Shown here in pieces: positions 1 through 8,870 of a DNA stretch of 64,000 nucleotides. Origin of the DNA: Phyllobacterium sp. OV277 (GTDB lineage: Bacteria; Pseudomonadota; Alphaproteobacteria; Rhizobiales; Rhizobiaceae); assembly GCF_900104355.1 (NCBI RefSeq), contig NZ_FNIY01000005.1, positions 283,157 to 347,156 of the forward strand, in the 5' to 3' direction. The translations under genes were made by a program, and so were the position numbers. Each line of letters begins with the position of its first letter. Positions within the stretch are counted from its first letter, which is position 1. A model generated the notes under the pieces. That model had not been told where the DNA came from. It worked only from the letters and a program-made list of their open reading frames with translations, and searched no databases.

Positions 1-296
1 CCGGTGCATGGTCGCGCTTCCGCTTTGTCATCATGCCCTATCTCGCAGGCCCGCTGATGGTTGCGCTGGTTCTGCGCACCATCGAAGCCTTCAAAGTCTT
101 TGACATTATCTGGGTGATGACCCGTGGCGGTCCCGCCAATAGCACCCGCACCCTGTCAATCCTCGTCTATCAGGAAGCCTTTTCATTCCAACGCGCAGGT
201 TCCGGTGCATCGCTTGCATTGATTGTCACGCTTCTCGTCACCATTCTTGCCGTGGCCTATGCGGCACTCATCCGCAAAAGTGCAGGAGCCTCCTGA
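1..296 (+). CDS. Sugar ABC transporter permease (CUT1, MalF/UgpA type), 5'-truncated by window edge
   Basis: C-terminal 97 residues of an inner-membrane permease whose start lies before the window; the frame is open from base 3. The first residues (GAWSRFRFVIMP) fit the end of the EAA loop, the cytoplasmic segment that docks on the ATPase. Two hydrophobic helices and a short basic tail follow. The stop overlaps the ATG of the next permease (TGATG), as expected for translationally coupled partners of one heterodimer. The family is clear from the motif and from the following permease, SIS, kinase and ATPase genes. The substrate cannot be read from this fragment; context suggests an amino sugar or its oligosaccharide. 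Confidence 0.85.
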   Translation, partial: GAWSRFRFVIMPYLAGPLMVALVLRTIEAFKVFDIIWVMTRGGPANSTRTLSILVYQEAFSFQRAGSGASLALIVTLLVTILAVAYAALIRKSAGAS

Positions 297-1141
297 TGGA
301 ACGCCGCAGCCTGACAGCCACTATTTTTGTTTATATTGCGGCCCTGCTACTGGCAGCAGTTATTCTTGCGCCTGTGGTCTGGCTGTTCATCATGAGCATT
401 TCTTCGACCACCGACCTCATTACCAAGCCGCTGCGCTGGTGGCCTGAGACCATCGATTTGTCGCGTTATGGTGTTCTCCTGTCGAGCGCCGCCAATAGCG
501 CGGGTGAAGCATTCGTTGCCTCGCTGTTCAACAGCCTTGAGGTGGCAGGCATGGCAACAGCGGCGGCGCTTCTTGTCGCTATCCCCTCCGCATGGGCGGT
601 ATCGCGCACACCAAGTGTCGGCTGGTCGCTTTATGCCGTCATCGCCACCTATATGCTGCCGCCCGTCGCCTTGGCTGTCCCGCTTTACATGGCCCTGTCG
701 TGGCTCGGGCTTCTGAACAATGTCTTCGGATTGGCATTGGTTTATCTCACCATCCTTGCCCCTTTCACCACATGGCTGATGAAATCCGGCTTCGATTCCA
801 TTCCGCGCGAAATCGAAAGCGCCGCCACCGTTGACGGCGCGCGACTTGACCAGATCCTGCGCCTGATCACCCTCCCGCTGGCAGCGCCTGTTATGGCAAC
901 CGCCGCGCTCTTTGCCTTTCTGCTTGCGTGGGATGAATTCTTCTATGCCCTGCTGTTCACCTCTGACCAGCGGGCAAAAACCCTCACCGTCGCCATTGCC
1001 GATCTCGCGGGCGGGCGGGTCTCCGATTATGGACTGATAGCCACAGCGGGTGTGCTGGCCGCCTTGCCGCCGCTGATCATCGGTCTCTTTATGCAGCGTG
1101 CCCTGATTTCAGGCCTGACCAATGGCGGCGTCAAAGGATAA
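296..1141 (+). CDS. Sugar ABC transporter permease (CUT1, MalG/UgpE type)
   Basis: A 281-residue inner-membrane permease of the MalG class, the usual length for the family. It has an N-terminal membrane helix (about residues 10-33), a periplasmic stretch, and four to five more helices. The EAA loop is visible at about residues 172-195 (EIESAATVDGARLDQI then LPLAAP). It pairs with the truncated permease upstream, with which it overlaps by one base, and would be energised by the ATPase encoded at 3096-4172. No substrate-binding protein is visible; it should lie upstream of the window. Start chosen because of the overlap with the preceding stop. Confidence 0.92.
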   Translation: MERRSLTATIFVYIAALLLAAVILAPVVWLFIMSISSTTDLITKPLRWWPETIDLSRYGVLLSSAANSAGEAFVASLFNSLEVAGMATAAALLVAIPSAWAVSRTPSVGWSLYAVIATYMLPPVALAVPLYMALSWLGLLNNVFGLALVYLTILAPFTTWLMKSGFDSIPREIESAATVDGARLDQILRLITLPLAAPVMATAALFAFLLAWDEFFYALLFTSDQRAKTLTVAIADLAGGRVSDYGLIATAGVLAALPPLIIGLFMQRALISGLTNGGVKG

Positions 1142-1143
1142 GT

Positions 1144-2160
1144 ATGACTTCTGATACAAACCGGCCTGCCGGCCTTGTGGCAATCGAAAAGGAAACGGCA
1201 CGGCAGAATGCCGATGCAATTGCCTCCTTCGAGGCCGCTGCACCGCTTGCCGCAACAATCGCCCAATCGCTGCGCAAGACTGGCCGCCTTCTCCTGCTTG
1301 GCATGGGCGGTTCTCACGCTGTTAACCGTGCCGTTGAGCCGCTCTATCGCAGCTTGGGTATTGATGCCGTCGCCATGCCTTTGTCGGAGCAGCTTGGCCA
1401 GCCCGTGCCAATTGCCGGTAAAACAATTCTTGTGACCTCCCAATCAGGCGAAAGCGCTGAAGTGCTGCGCTGGTTTGATGAGGCCGGGATTGCCCCTGAT
1501 ACGTTTGGGCTGACACTTGAAGGCGGATCAACGCTCGCCCGTACCGTGCCTTCACTGGTTGGTGCCGGTGGAACTGAAAACGCTTTCGCTGCTACCCGCA
1601 GTCTCACCGTCAGCTTTGCGCTGCATCTTGCCGTCCTGGCCGCGCTTGGCGACGATCCGTCGGCTGCGCTGAAGCTCCTTGAAGAAGGCAGCAAACCCGA
1701 CATTGATGCTGCCGTTAAGACACTGAGTGGAGTTTCCTCCGTCGTCACATCAGGTCGCCGTTTGCAGGGTGTTGCCGAAGCCATTGCGCTGGGGCTGACG
1801 GAGTTGTCACGGATTCCCTGCTTCTCATTGGAAGGCGGGCAGCTGCGTCACGGTCCAATGGAAATGCTCGGACCAAAAATTGGCGTGGTGCTGTTTCGCG
1901 CCAAGGATGCCACGGCTGAACTCGTCGCAAGAATGGCAATCTCCGCATCCGAGGCTGGATCACCTGTCGTCGTGTTTGACGCATCAGGCGAAGCACCGAT
2001 TGATGGAGCGACAACTGTAAATGTCGGTGAAGCCACCGGTATCGCAGCCATCTTCGCTCTTCTGCCTGCCGCTCAGCGTTTCATGATCGCTTTCTCAGGT
2101 GAGCGCGTAGCCGATGTCGGAACGCCCGTTCGCTCAACCAAGATTACACGGAGCGAATGA
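1144..2160 (+). CDS. SIS-domain sugar-phosphate isomerase/deaminase (AgaS/GlmS C-terminal-like)
   Basis: A 338-residue cytoplasmic protein built of two SIS (sugar isomerase) domains, as in the isomerase half of GlmS and in AgaS deaminase-isomerases. The first domain carries the phosphosugar-binding motifs GMGGSHAV (about residue 52) and TSQSGES (about 97). The second carries EGGQLRHGPMEM (about 230-241), the segment that in this family holds the catalytic glutamate. There is no glutaminase domain, so this is an isomerase or deaminase rather than a GlmS synthase. It lies 2 bases after the permease and 3 bases before a PfkB kinase, which suggests it processes an imported amino sugar after or before phosphorylation. 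The exact substrate is inference. Confidence 0.85.
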   Translation: MTSDTNRPAGLVAIEKETARQNADAIASFEAAAPLAATIAQSLRKTGRLLLLGMGGSHAVNRAVEPLYRSLGIDAVAMPLSEQLGQPVPIAGKTILVTSQSGESAEVLRWFDEAGIAPDTFGLTLEGGSTLARTVPSLVGAGGTENAFAATRSLTVSFALHLAVLAALGDDPSAALKLLEEGSKPDIDAAVKTLSGVSSVVTSGRRLQGVAEAIALGLTELSRIPCFSLEGGQLRHGPMEMLGPKIGVVLFRAKDATAELVARMAISASEAGSPVVVFDASGEAPIDGATTVNVGEATGIAAIFALLPAAQRFMIAFSGERVADVGTPVRSTKITRSE

Positions 2161-2163
2161 GAC

Positions 2164-3099
2164 ATGCGTCCACTGGCCGTTATTGGAAATGTGAATGTTG
2201 ACCTGATCCTCGGGCCTGCCGATCCCTGGCCGACGCCCGGAACCGAGATCATGGTTGATTATGACGAACTGCGCGTTGGTGGTTCTGCCGGTAACTCCGC
2301 CCTGACCTGGGAAGGACTAGGCATCGATTTCCAGATCGCCGCCAATGTCGGGACTGACCAGTTCGGCGAATGGCTGCACAAGGAATTTGGGGAACGGGGT
2401 AAGCGCTGGCCGATTGCTCCAACCGGAACCACTCTTTCTGTCGGCATCACCCATCCCAATGGTGAGCGCACATTCTTCACCACACGCGGGCACCTCGGTG
2501 CGCTTTCATGGCCGGAAGTGCTTGATATGCTCGATGTCAGGCAATTACGTGGTGGTTACATCCTTCTGTGCGGATCATTCCTGACCGACACACTGGTTGC
2601 AGATTACGATGCGCTGTTCGATTGGGCTGATGCCAACGATATTCGCATTGCACTGGATACGGGCTGGCCAATCGGCGGCTGGACAGAGGCCAATCGCGCG
2701 GCAACCCGCAAATGGCTATCGCGCTGCCATTGCGCCCTGTTCAATGAGGTGGAAACAACCCGCCTTGCCAATAGTGTTGAGCCTGCCGATGCCGCGCACA
2801 AACTCAAGGCGCTGATGCCGGACAATGCGATTGTCGTGGTCAAATGCGGACCGGATGGGGCATTGGCCATTGGCTCGGATAATGAGTTGGTAAAAACCGA
2901 TGCGCCGCCGGTTTTCGTTGCGGACACGATAGGTGCTGGTGATGTTTTCAACGCCGCTTTTCTGGCAGCTCTCGCCAGAGAAATGCCGCTGCAGCAATGC
3001 ATCGCCGCCGGTGTCCATGTGGCTTCCAAAGCCATTTCAACCGTACCGCGCCGCTATGACAGCCATGACCTCGATACTATGCCGGAGAATGCGCTATGA
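2164..3099 (+). CDS. PfkB-family carbohydrate kinase
   Basis: A 311-residue ribokinase-fold sugar kinase. The N-terminal part has the family start (GNVNVDLILG) and a glycine-rich GGSAGNSA motif near residue 40 that contacts the sugar. The C-terminal PfkB signature DTIGAGDVFNAAF (about residues 258-270) contains the anion hole and the catalytic Asp. It would phosphorylate the sugar brought in by the CUT1 transporter of this operon. It overlaps the ATPase gene by 4 bases (ATGA). Substrate not determinable; fructokinase, ribokinase or a glucosamine-type kinase are all possible. Confidence 0.88.
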   Translation: MRPLAVIGNVNVDLILGPADPWPTPGTEIMVDYDELRVGGSAGNSALTWEGLGIDFQIAANVGTDQFGEWLHKEFGERGKRWPIAPTGTTLSVGITHPNGERTFFTTRGHLGALSWPEVLDMLDVRQLRGGYILLCGSFLTDTLVADYDALFDWADANDIRIALDTGWPIGGWTEANRAATRKWLSRCHCALFNEVETTRLANSVEPADAAHKLKALMPDNAIVVVKCGPDGALAIGSDNELVKTDAPPVFVADTIGAGDVFNAAFLAALAREMPLQQCIAAGVHVASKAISTVPRRYDSHDLDTMPENAL

Positions 3100-4172
3100 G
3101 CGCCCTTGACCTTATCGACATCCGCAAGCGCTACGGCACTGTTGAAACCCTGAAAGGCATTGACCTTTCATTGGCAAGCGGAGAGTTTCTGGTGCTGCTT
3201 GGCTCATCGGGCTGCGGGAAATCAACGCTTCTCAATATCATCGCCGGACTAGCCGAAGCAACGGAAGGTGATGTGCGGATCGGCGACCGCTCGGTGACGG
3301 GCGTGCATCCGAAGGATCGCGACATCGCCATGGTGTTCCAGTCCTACGCGCTCTACCCAAACATGTCCGTAGCACGCAACATCGGTTTCGGGCTGGAAAT
3401 GCGCAAGGTTCCGGCGGAAGAGCGCACGGAGGCGATCCAGAAGACCGCCAAAATCCTACAGATCGAGAATCTGCTTGAACGCAAACCCTCCGAACTCTCG
3501 GGCGGTCAACGCCAGCGCGTTGCCATCGGACGGGCTTTGGTGCGCAACCCGCAAATCTTTCTCTTCGACGAGCCGCTTTCCAACCTTGATGCCAAACTGC
3601 GCATGGAAATGCGCACGGAACTCAAACGTCTGCATCTGATGCTGGGAACCACGATTGTCTATGTGACCCACGATCAGATCGAGGCAATGACCCTTGCAAC
3701 ACGGATCGCGGTGATGCGCGACGGCCAGATCGAACAGTTGGCAACGCCGGATGAGGTTTATAACCGCCCCGCTACACGGTATGTGGCCAGCTTTGTCGGG
3801 TCGCCGCCAATGAACATGCTGGAAGCAACCGTGGCTGACGGAGTGGCTCATATTGACGGGTCGATCGGCAGTTTCGTCTTGCCGGAAGAGATCAGGGAAA
3901 AGGCCGGTCAGGTGCGTGATGTGGTGATCGGCATTCGCCCGGAAAGCCTCAGCCTGACAGCATCAGGAGATACTGCGCTGGGCATTGATGCGATGGTGGA
4001 AGTGGTTGAACTGACAGGCCCGGAACTGGTTGTTACCTCAACCATCGGCAATCAGCGCTTAACCGCCAGCCTGCCGCCAAAATCCAGCATCACGGCAGGG
4101 GCTGCCCAACGTTTCGCCATCGATGCCGGTGCCCTGCATATTTTTGACAAGGCAACCGGCAAGCGGCTTTAA
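3096..4172 (+). CDS. Sugar ABC transporter ATP-binding protein (UgpC/MsmX/MalK type)
   Basis: A 358-residue ATPase subunit of a CUT1 sugar importer. Canonical motifs are all present: Walker A GSSGCGKST (about 36-44), Q-loop VFQSYALYP, signature LSGGQRQR (about 133-140), Walker B LFDEPLSNLD (about 154-163) and H-loop VTHDQIEAM. The C-terminal third is the MalK-type regulatory (TOBE/OB) domain, with the GIRPES motif. It is the last gene of the plus-strand sugar operon; its 3' end overlaps the convergent AraC gene by 4 bases. The regulatory domain can interact with other proteins in MalK homologues, but nothing here shows that. Confidence 0.93.
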   Translation: MSALDLIDIRKRYGTVETLKGIDLSLASGEFLVLLGSSGCGKSTLLNIIAGLAEATEGDVRIGDRSVTGVHPKDRDIAMVFQSYALYPNMSVARNIGFGLEMRKVPAEERTEAIQKTAKILQIENLLERKPSELSGGQRQRVAIGRALVRNPQIFLFDEPLSNLDAKLRMEMRTELKRLHLMLGTTIVYVTHDQIEAMTLATRIAVMRDGQIEQLATPDEVYNRPATRYVASFVGSPPMNMLEATVADGVAHIDGSIGSFVLPEEIREKAGQVRDVVIGIRPESLSLTASGDTALGIDAMVEVVELTGPELVVTSTIGNQRLTASLPPKSSITAGAAQRFAIDAGALHIFDKATGKRL

Positions 4173-5071
4173 CCCTCGAGCAGATAGTCCGGCATGTCTT
4201 TCAACCGGGCTATATCGCGCAGTGGTGGCTGACCGAAGAGACGCGCATATTCACGGCTGAACTGTGACGGACTGTCGTAGCCAACCGTATGACCGGCTGT
4301 TGCCGCATCCAATGACTGGCTGAGGATCAGTCGGCGCGCTTCCTGCAAGCGAAGCTGCTTTTGATATTGCAGCGGGCTCATGGACGTTACCGCCTTGAAA
4401 TGCTGGTGGAACGAAGACGGGCTCATATTGGCTTCGGAAGCCACATGTTCGATACGCAGCGTTTTGCGGAAATTGCGTTTGATCAGCCCTATCGCCTTGT
4501 TCACCTGATGCAGACGGCTTTCCGACTGGGCAATCTGGCGCAAACGCCCTGACTGTTCACCGGTCAGGAGCCGATAGAGCAACTCCCGCTCGGTGAGCGG
4601 TGCCAGCATCGGAATGTCTTTTGGCGAGTCGAGAAGGCGAATGAGGCGCACGACATTGTCAAGCAGTTCCGGTCCCATGGGATTGAGCGACATCCCGCGG
4701 TCTGGAAGCTGGTTGCTGAAACTTTCCTTCGGCGCTTCAAGCAGCAATGCGCTGAGCATGGTGGGGTCAAGATCAAGTTTCATGGAGAGATAGGGCTCGT
4801 CCTCCGATGCCTCGATGACATGACCAACAATGGGAAGGTCAACGGATACGGTCAGGTAGGTTGCCTTGTCGTAGTAATAGACTTCATCGCCAAGCATTGT
4901 CCGCTTGCGACCTTGCGCGATGACGCAGACGGCAGGTTCGTGGACAACATGGTTCGGTTCAGTCGGGGCCGTGGCGCGCGCGAGATTCAAACGCGGAATA
5001 TCCGTCGAAAACAGGCCATCGGCGCCCGTATGCTTTTCGATCAATTGTGCGAGTTCGGTGATTTTGTCCAC
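4169..5071 (-). CDS. AraC-family transcriptional regulator (AraC_N type)
   Basis: A 300-residue regulator. The N-terminal half matches the AraC-type N-terminal domain (EPAVCVIAQGRKRTMLGDEVYYYD), a cupin-like sensor. The C-terminal 100 residues contain two helix-turn-helix motifs (RIEHVASEANMSPSSFHQHFKAVT and the second around TVGYDSPSQFSREYARLFG). I choose a GTG start at 5071 because it follows a GAGGAG ribosome-binding site by 6-7 bases and gives VDKITELAQ, the usual family start; a longer open frame to 5140 begins with an implausible leader. It converges with the sugar operon (4-base overlap), so it need not control it. Members often control a nearby oxidoreductase, absent here, so the target is unknown. 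Confidence 0.88.
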   Translation of the reverse strand: MDKITELAQLIEKHTGADGLFSTDIPRLNLARATAPTEPNHVVHEPAVCVIAQGRKRTMLGDEVYYYDKATYLTVSVDLPIVGHVIEASEDEPYLSMKLDLDPTMLSALLLEAPKESFSNQLPDRGMSLNPMGPELLDNVVRLIRLLDSPKDIPMLAPLTERELLYRLLTGEQSGRLRQIAQSESRLHQVNKAIGLIKRNFRKTLRIEHVASEANMSPSSFHQHFKAVTSMSPLQYQKQLRLQEARRLILSQSLDAATAGHTVGYDSPSQFSREYARLFGQPPLRDIARLKDMPDYLLEG

Positions 5072-5207
5072 GGCAGGTCTCCTCGGATAACACCCGCCCA
5101 ATCTAGGTACTATCACGCACGCGAACCAGAGCCGGAACATCGGCTTTGGTCCAATTTGGAGGATTGTGCAATCATCCGGCAGTTTCAGTCAATCGCGAGG
5201 AGGCGTT

Positions 5208-6134
5208 TTACGCCGCACGCGTGCTCGCCACCTGACGGATGAAATGGTCCTGATCAATGGCAATGACACGATCCTGCGGAACCGCAGACAAACGCCTGAC
5301 CTCCTCGACATCCGCAGCCTTCAATTGGGCCTTTGGATCATCGAACCGCATTTCTGGGTCTGGCACGGCTGACAGGAGAAGCTTGGTATAGGGATGCTGC
5401 GGATTATCGATGACCTTGTTGACATTACCCCACTCGACGATCTGCCCTGCATACATGACGACAATATCTTCCGCGACATAGCGGGCCGTGGCGATATCAT
5501 GGGTGATGTAAAGCAGCGCCAGCTTCATATCACGCTTCATCTCATTGAGCAGATTGAGCACACCTAGCCGCACCGAAACATCGAGCATGGAGGTGGGCTC
5601 ATCAGCAACAATCACTTCAGCACCGACCGCAAGAGTACGGGCAATGTTGACACGCTGGCGCTGGCCGCCGGAAAGTTCGTGCGGATGTTTCTGCGCAACA
5701 ATTCTTGGATCGAGCTTGACCCGGGTCAGCAGTTCTTCAATCGCCGCATCGACCTGTTTGCCCCTGAGATCACGCTGGTGCAATTGCAACGGACGGCGCA
5801 AATGATAGTCAATCGTATGAGCCGGATTGAGCGAGGAAAACGGGTCCTGAAAGATCATCTGAACCGAACGGCGATAGGCGGCGAGCGCTTTGGCATTATC
5901 CGTTGAAACGGGCTTGCCCTTGAACAGCAACTGGCCGTCGCTCGGTGTATATTCCCGCATCACCAGCCGTGCACAGGTGGTCTTGCCGCTGCCGGATTCG
6001 CCTACGAGCGCAAGGGTTCTGCCTGCATGGAGTTCAAAGGAGACTGACTGCGCGGCATTCACCTGAAACGGCGGGCGGCCAAAGGATTTTGATATCCGGT
6101 CAAGCGCGAGGATAGCAGAATGCGGCTCGCTCAT
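5208..6134 (-). CDS. Island A: oligopeptide/oligosaccharide-type ABC ATPase (DppF/OppF class)
   Basis: A 308-residue ATPase with canonical Walker A GESGSGKTT (about 40-48), Q-loop FQDPFSSLNP, signature LSGGQRQRVN, Walker B VADEPTSMLDVS and H-loop YITHDIATA. It forms a heterodimer with the DppD-class ATPase encoded immediately upstream (4-base ATGA overlap). The C-terminus lacks the Cys-rich extension (CxFxxRCPxxxxxC) often found on Dpp/Opp ATPases. It is the last gene of island A. The substrate is probably not a plain dipeptide, because the same operon encodes a hexosaminidase and an acetyltransferase. Confidence 0.92.
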   Translation of the reverse strand: MSEPHSAILALDRISKSFGRPPFQVNAAQSVSFELHAGRTLALVGESGSGKTTCARLVMREYTPSDGQLLFKGKPVSTDNAKALAAYRRSVQMIFQDPFSSLNPAHTIDYHLRRPLQLHQRDLRGKQVDAAIEELLTRVKLDPRIVAQKHPHELSGGQRQRVNIARTLAVGAEVIVADEPTSMLDVSVRLGVLNLLNEMKRDMKLALLYITHDIATARYVAEDIVVMYAGQIVEWGNVNKVIDNPQHPYTKLLLSAVPDPEMRFDDPKAQLKAADVEEVRRLSAVPQDRVIAIDQDHFIRQVASTRAA

Positions 6135-6946
6135 GTCGGCACCCTTTCCATAACCGGTTCACCATGCAGCGACGGGAAGGAAGCCCAGAGTTTCTTTGTA
6201 TAGTCGTGCTGCGGATCACCGTAGATCTTCTCGGCGGTATTCTGCTCAACCAGTTTGCCCGCCAGCATGATGCCGATACGGTCGCAGAACTGGACCATCA
6301 GACCAAGATCATGGGTGATGAACAATACCGAAAAGCCGAAGGTGCGGCGTAGCTCATTGATGCGTTGCAGGATTTCCCGTTGCACCACCACGTCGAGCGC
6401 CGTTGTCGGCTCGTCCATGACGACGATCTTCGGGTTCAGCGAAAGGCAGATGGCAATGACGATACGCTGACGCATGCCACCGGAAAACTGGTGCGGATAA
6501 TCCTTCATACGATCCGGCGGGATATCGACAAGACGGAGCATTTCCGCAGTGCGCTCGCGTGCTTGCGCCTTGCTCATCCCTTGGTGCGTACGCAGCACAT
6601 CATAGAACTGCGCTTCAACACGCAGCACCGGATTGAGAGAATTCATTGCGCTCTGGAATACCATGGCAACTTCCCGCCAGCGAAAATCACGCAGCTGCGC
6701 CGGATTGAGGTCAAGGACATCCCTGCCCTCCAGCAATATCTGGCCGGAGCGGATCAGCGCCGGAGGTTTGTGCAAGCGACTGATGGCAAAGGCAATCGTG
6801 CTTTTGCCGCAACCGGATTCACCGGCAAGTCCAAACGTCTCACCATGGGCCACGTCAAAACTGACATCATCCACAGCGCGAAAATCTGTCTTGTCGCCAA
6901 TATAATCGATAGTGAGGTTCTTCACCTGAAGCAGAGGCGTAGTCAC
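6131..6946 (-). CDS. Island A: ABC ATPase (DppD/OppD class)
   Basis: A 271-residue ATPase subunit. Motifs in order: Walker A GESGCGKST (about 41-49), Q-loop FQSAMNSLNP, signature FSGGMRQR, Walker B VVMDEPTTALDV, H-loop FITHDLGLM; all catalytic residues are intact. It is shorter than typical DppD proteins (about 320-330) because it lacks the C-terminal Cys-containing tail. It overlaps by 4 bases with the permease gene upstream and the partner ATPase downstream, so the transporter genes are translationally coupled. Confidence 0.92.
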   Translation of the reverse strand: MTTPLLQVKNLTIDYIGDKTDFRAVDDVSFDVAHGETFGLAGESGCGKSTIAFAISRLHKPPALIRSGQILLEGRDVLDLNPAQLRDFRWREVAMVFQSAMNSLNPVLRVEAQFYDVLRTHQGMSKAQARERTAEMLRLVDIPPDRMKDYPHQFSGGMRQRIVIAICLSLNPKIVVMDEPTTALDVVVQREILQRINELRRTFGFSVLFITHDLGLMVQFCDRIGIMLAGKLVEQNTAEKIYGDPQHDYTKKLWASFPSLHGEPVMERVPT

Positions 6947-7833
6947 AGGCGGCCCTCCCCGGAACGGATGAGCGCCGACCAGCGGCTCATGCTGTTTCCT
7001 GTCCGAAGACGCGGATTGGCGATCTCATCCACGGCAAAATTCAACAGGGAAAGCCCGATGCCGAGAAGCGCGAGCGCGAAACAGGGCGTGAGAATATCCC
7101 ACCACGCACCAACCGACAGGGCGGATGCCTTCTGCGCATTATAAAGCATCATGCCCCATGACACGGTCTTGGGATCGCCAAGACCAAGGAACTCCAGCGT
7201 CGCCTCGGTGATAATGGCGAAGATCACGCTGCCAATGAAATTGATTCCAACGATGGAAATCAGGTTCGGGAAGATTTCGAAGGCCATGATGCGCCAGCGC
7301 GGCTCGCCCATCATCTCGGCGGACTTGACGAAATCCTTTTGCTTGACGGAAAGCGTCTCCGCACGGGTCACGCGTGCGCCCCACGCCCACGACGTAAGCC
7401 CAAGAATAACGGCTATAACCAGCGGACTAGCCTGACCGATGAATGAAGCAAGCACGAGGAGGAGCGGCAGGTTGGGAACAACCAGCACCATATTGGTGAA
7501 GAAGCTGATGACTTCATCGGTCTTACCGCCGCGATAACCGGCAATAATACCAAGCGCAGTGCCTAGCACCGTGATTATTAGTCCGGCACCGAAACCGACC
7601 GCGAGCGATGTTCTTGCTCCGTAAATCAGGCGGGCGAACACATCTTGCCCGATGCGCGTCGTGCCAAGCCAATGGTCAGCTGATGGCGGCTGATGCGGCC
7701 TGCCAACACGCGCGGCCGGATTATATTCTGTCAAAAGTGGTGCCGCGAGGGCAATCAGCACGATGATCAGGAGGATGATCATGCCGACAAGTGCTTTGCG
7801 GTTGCGGACAAGTCCGGCAATGAGTGTTTTCAT
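6943..7833 (-). CDS. Island A: ABC permease (DppC/OppC class)
   Basis: A 296-residue inner-membrane permease with an N-terminal helix (about residues 14-34), the conserved segment after it (HWLGTTRIGQDVFARLIYGARTS in the family, seen here around residues 53-75), and five further helices. The EAA loop lies near residues 178-200 (FVKSAEMMGEPRWRI). It pairs with the DppB-class permease encoded 3 bases upstream. The overall sequence resembles the corresponding permease of island B at 41437-42339. Confidence 0.92.
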   Translation of the reverse strand: MKTLIAGLVRNRKALVGMIILLIIVLIALAAPLLTEYNPAARVGRPHQPPSADHWLGTTRIGQDVFARLIYGARTSLAVGFGAGLIITVLGTALGIIAGYRGGKTDEVISFFTNMVLVVPNLPLLLVLASFIGQASPLVIAVILGLTSWAWGARVTRAETLSVKQKDFVKSAEMMGEPRWRIMAFEIFPNLISIVGINFIGSVIFAIITEATLEFLGLGDPKTVSWGMMLYNAQKASALSVGAWWDILTPCFALALLGIGLSLLNFAVDEIANPRLRTGNSMSRWSALIRSGEGRL

Positions 7834-7836
7834 GGC

Positions 7837-8814
7837 TCATGTCCTCCGCAGGCGTGGATCGAGCAGCACATAACTGATATCCACGATGAAATTGGCGATA
7901 AGCATAGCGATGGTCATGATCAGAAGCTGGCCCTGAATGACGGGATAATCACGGGCGAGGATCGCCTGATAGAGAATATTCCCAAGACCGGGATAGTTGA
8001 ACACAACCTCGGTTACCAGTGAGCCCCCAAGCACCGTGCCAATGGCGATGGCAAGACTGCTGACGGTTGGCAAAAGCGCATTGCGCGCCGCATACCAGAT
8101 CATCACCCGGCTGTCGGAAAGGCCTTTTGCCCGCCCCATGACGATATAATCCTCACCGAGGAGATTGATCATGTTGTTGCGCATGGTCACGGCAAAGCCG
8201 CCTGTGAGCACCGAGCACAGCGTCACCATTGGCAGAATGCCGTGATAGAGCACACTTGCGATATAGGTGAACGAAAAAGACGGATCGAGCGCAGGATCGG
8301 CGGAATAGCCTGTCGGAAACCAGTTAAGCGTGAAACCGAAGAAGAACAGTACGATCAGCGATGTAACAACTGCTGGAACCGACGTAGCGAAGATCGCGCC
8401 AACGGATACAACCACATCGAAAGCACTGCCGCGCCGCCATGCAGCGAGAATACCAAGGAATGTCCCAAGCGTGAAACTAATCAGCGTTGCCGTTCCCATG
8501 AGCGCAACGGTCCAGATCAGCGCATGGCCGAGAACCTCGGTTACAGGTAGCGGGAAATATTTGATCGAGCGACCGAGATCGCCAGTGAAAATACTCTGCA
8601 GATAGGTCAGATATTGCTGCCAAAGCGGCCCATCGACAAAGCCGAATGTCAGCTTCAACGACTCAAGATTCTCCGCCGACAGTTCGGTGCCGGTGCTGGA
8701 AAACATGATCTGGATCGGATCTCCCGGCATGAGGCGTGGCAGGAAGAAATTAATCGTGGCCGCCGCGATGAAGGCAGCCAGATAGAATCCGAGGCGTCGA
8801 AGCAAAAAAGCCAT
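7837..8814 (-). CDS. Island A: ABC permease (DppB/OppB class)
   Basis: A 325-residue inner-membrane permease. Hallmarks are the N-terminal amphipathic-then-hydrophobic segment, RLMPGDP near residue 26, the EAA loop (DYIVMGRAKGLSDSRV) and the C-terminal family signature LGGSLVTEVVFNYPGLGNI. I choose the ATG at 8814 because a GGGGG ribosome-binding stretch lies 6 bases upstream; the in-frame ATG at 8820 directly abuts that stretch, and a TTG at 8835 would be further out. It follows the binding-protein gene by about 56 bases. Confidence 0.9.
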   Translation of the reverse strand: MAFLLRRLGFYLAAFIAAATINFFLPRLMPGDPIQIMFSSTGTELSAENLESLKLTFGFVDGPLWQQYLTYLQSIFTGDLGRSIKYFPLPVTEVLGHALIWTVALMGTATLISFTLGTFLGILAAWRRGSAFDVVVSVGAIFATSVPAVVTSLIVLFFFGFTLNWFPTGYSADPALDPSFSFTYIASVLYHGILPMVTLCSVLTGGFAVTMRNNMINLLGEDYIVMGRAKGLSDSRVMIWYAARNALLPTVSSLAIAIGTVLGGSLVTEVVFNYPGLGNILYQAILARDYPVIQGQLLIMTIAMLIANFIVDISYVLLDPRLRRT

Positions 8815-8870
8815 ATGCATCCCCCATCGCGGCAAAGGCGGTTATAACCCGCCCTCGCCTGTTGCGATGC

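Noticed and set aside
6365..7144. Plus-strand open frame of 259 codons opposite the ATPase and permease genes
   Set aside because: Basic, low-complexity translation typical of antisense frames; crosses the boundary of two canonical ABC genes.
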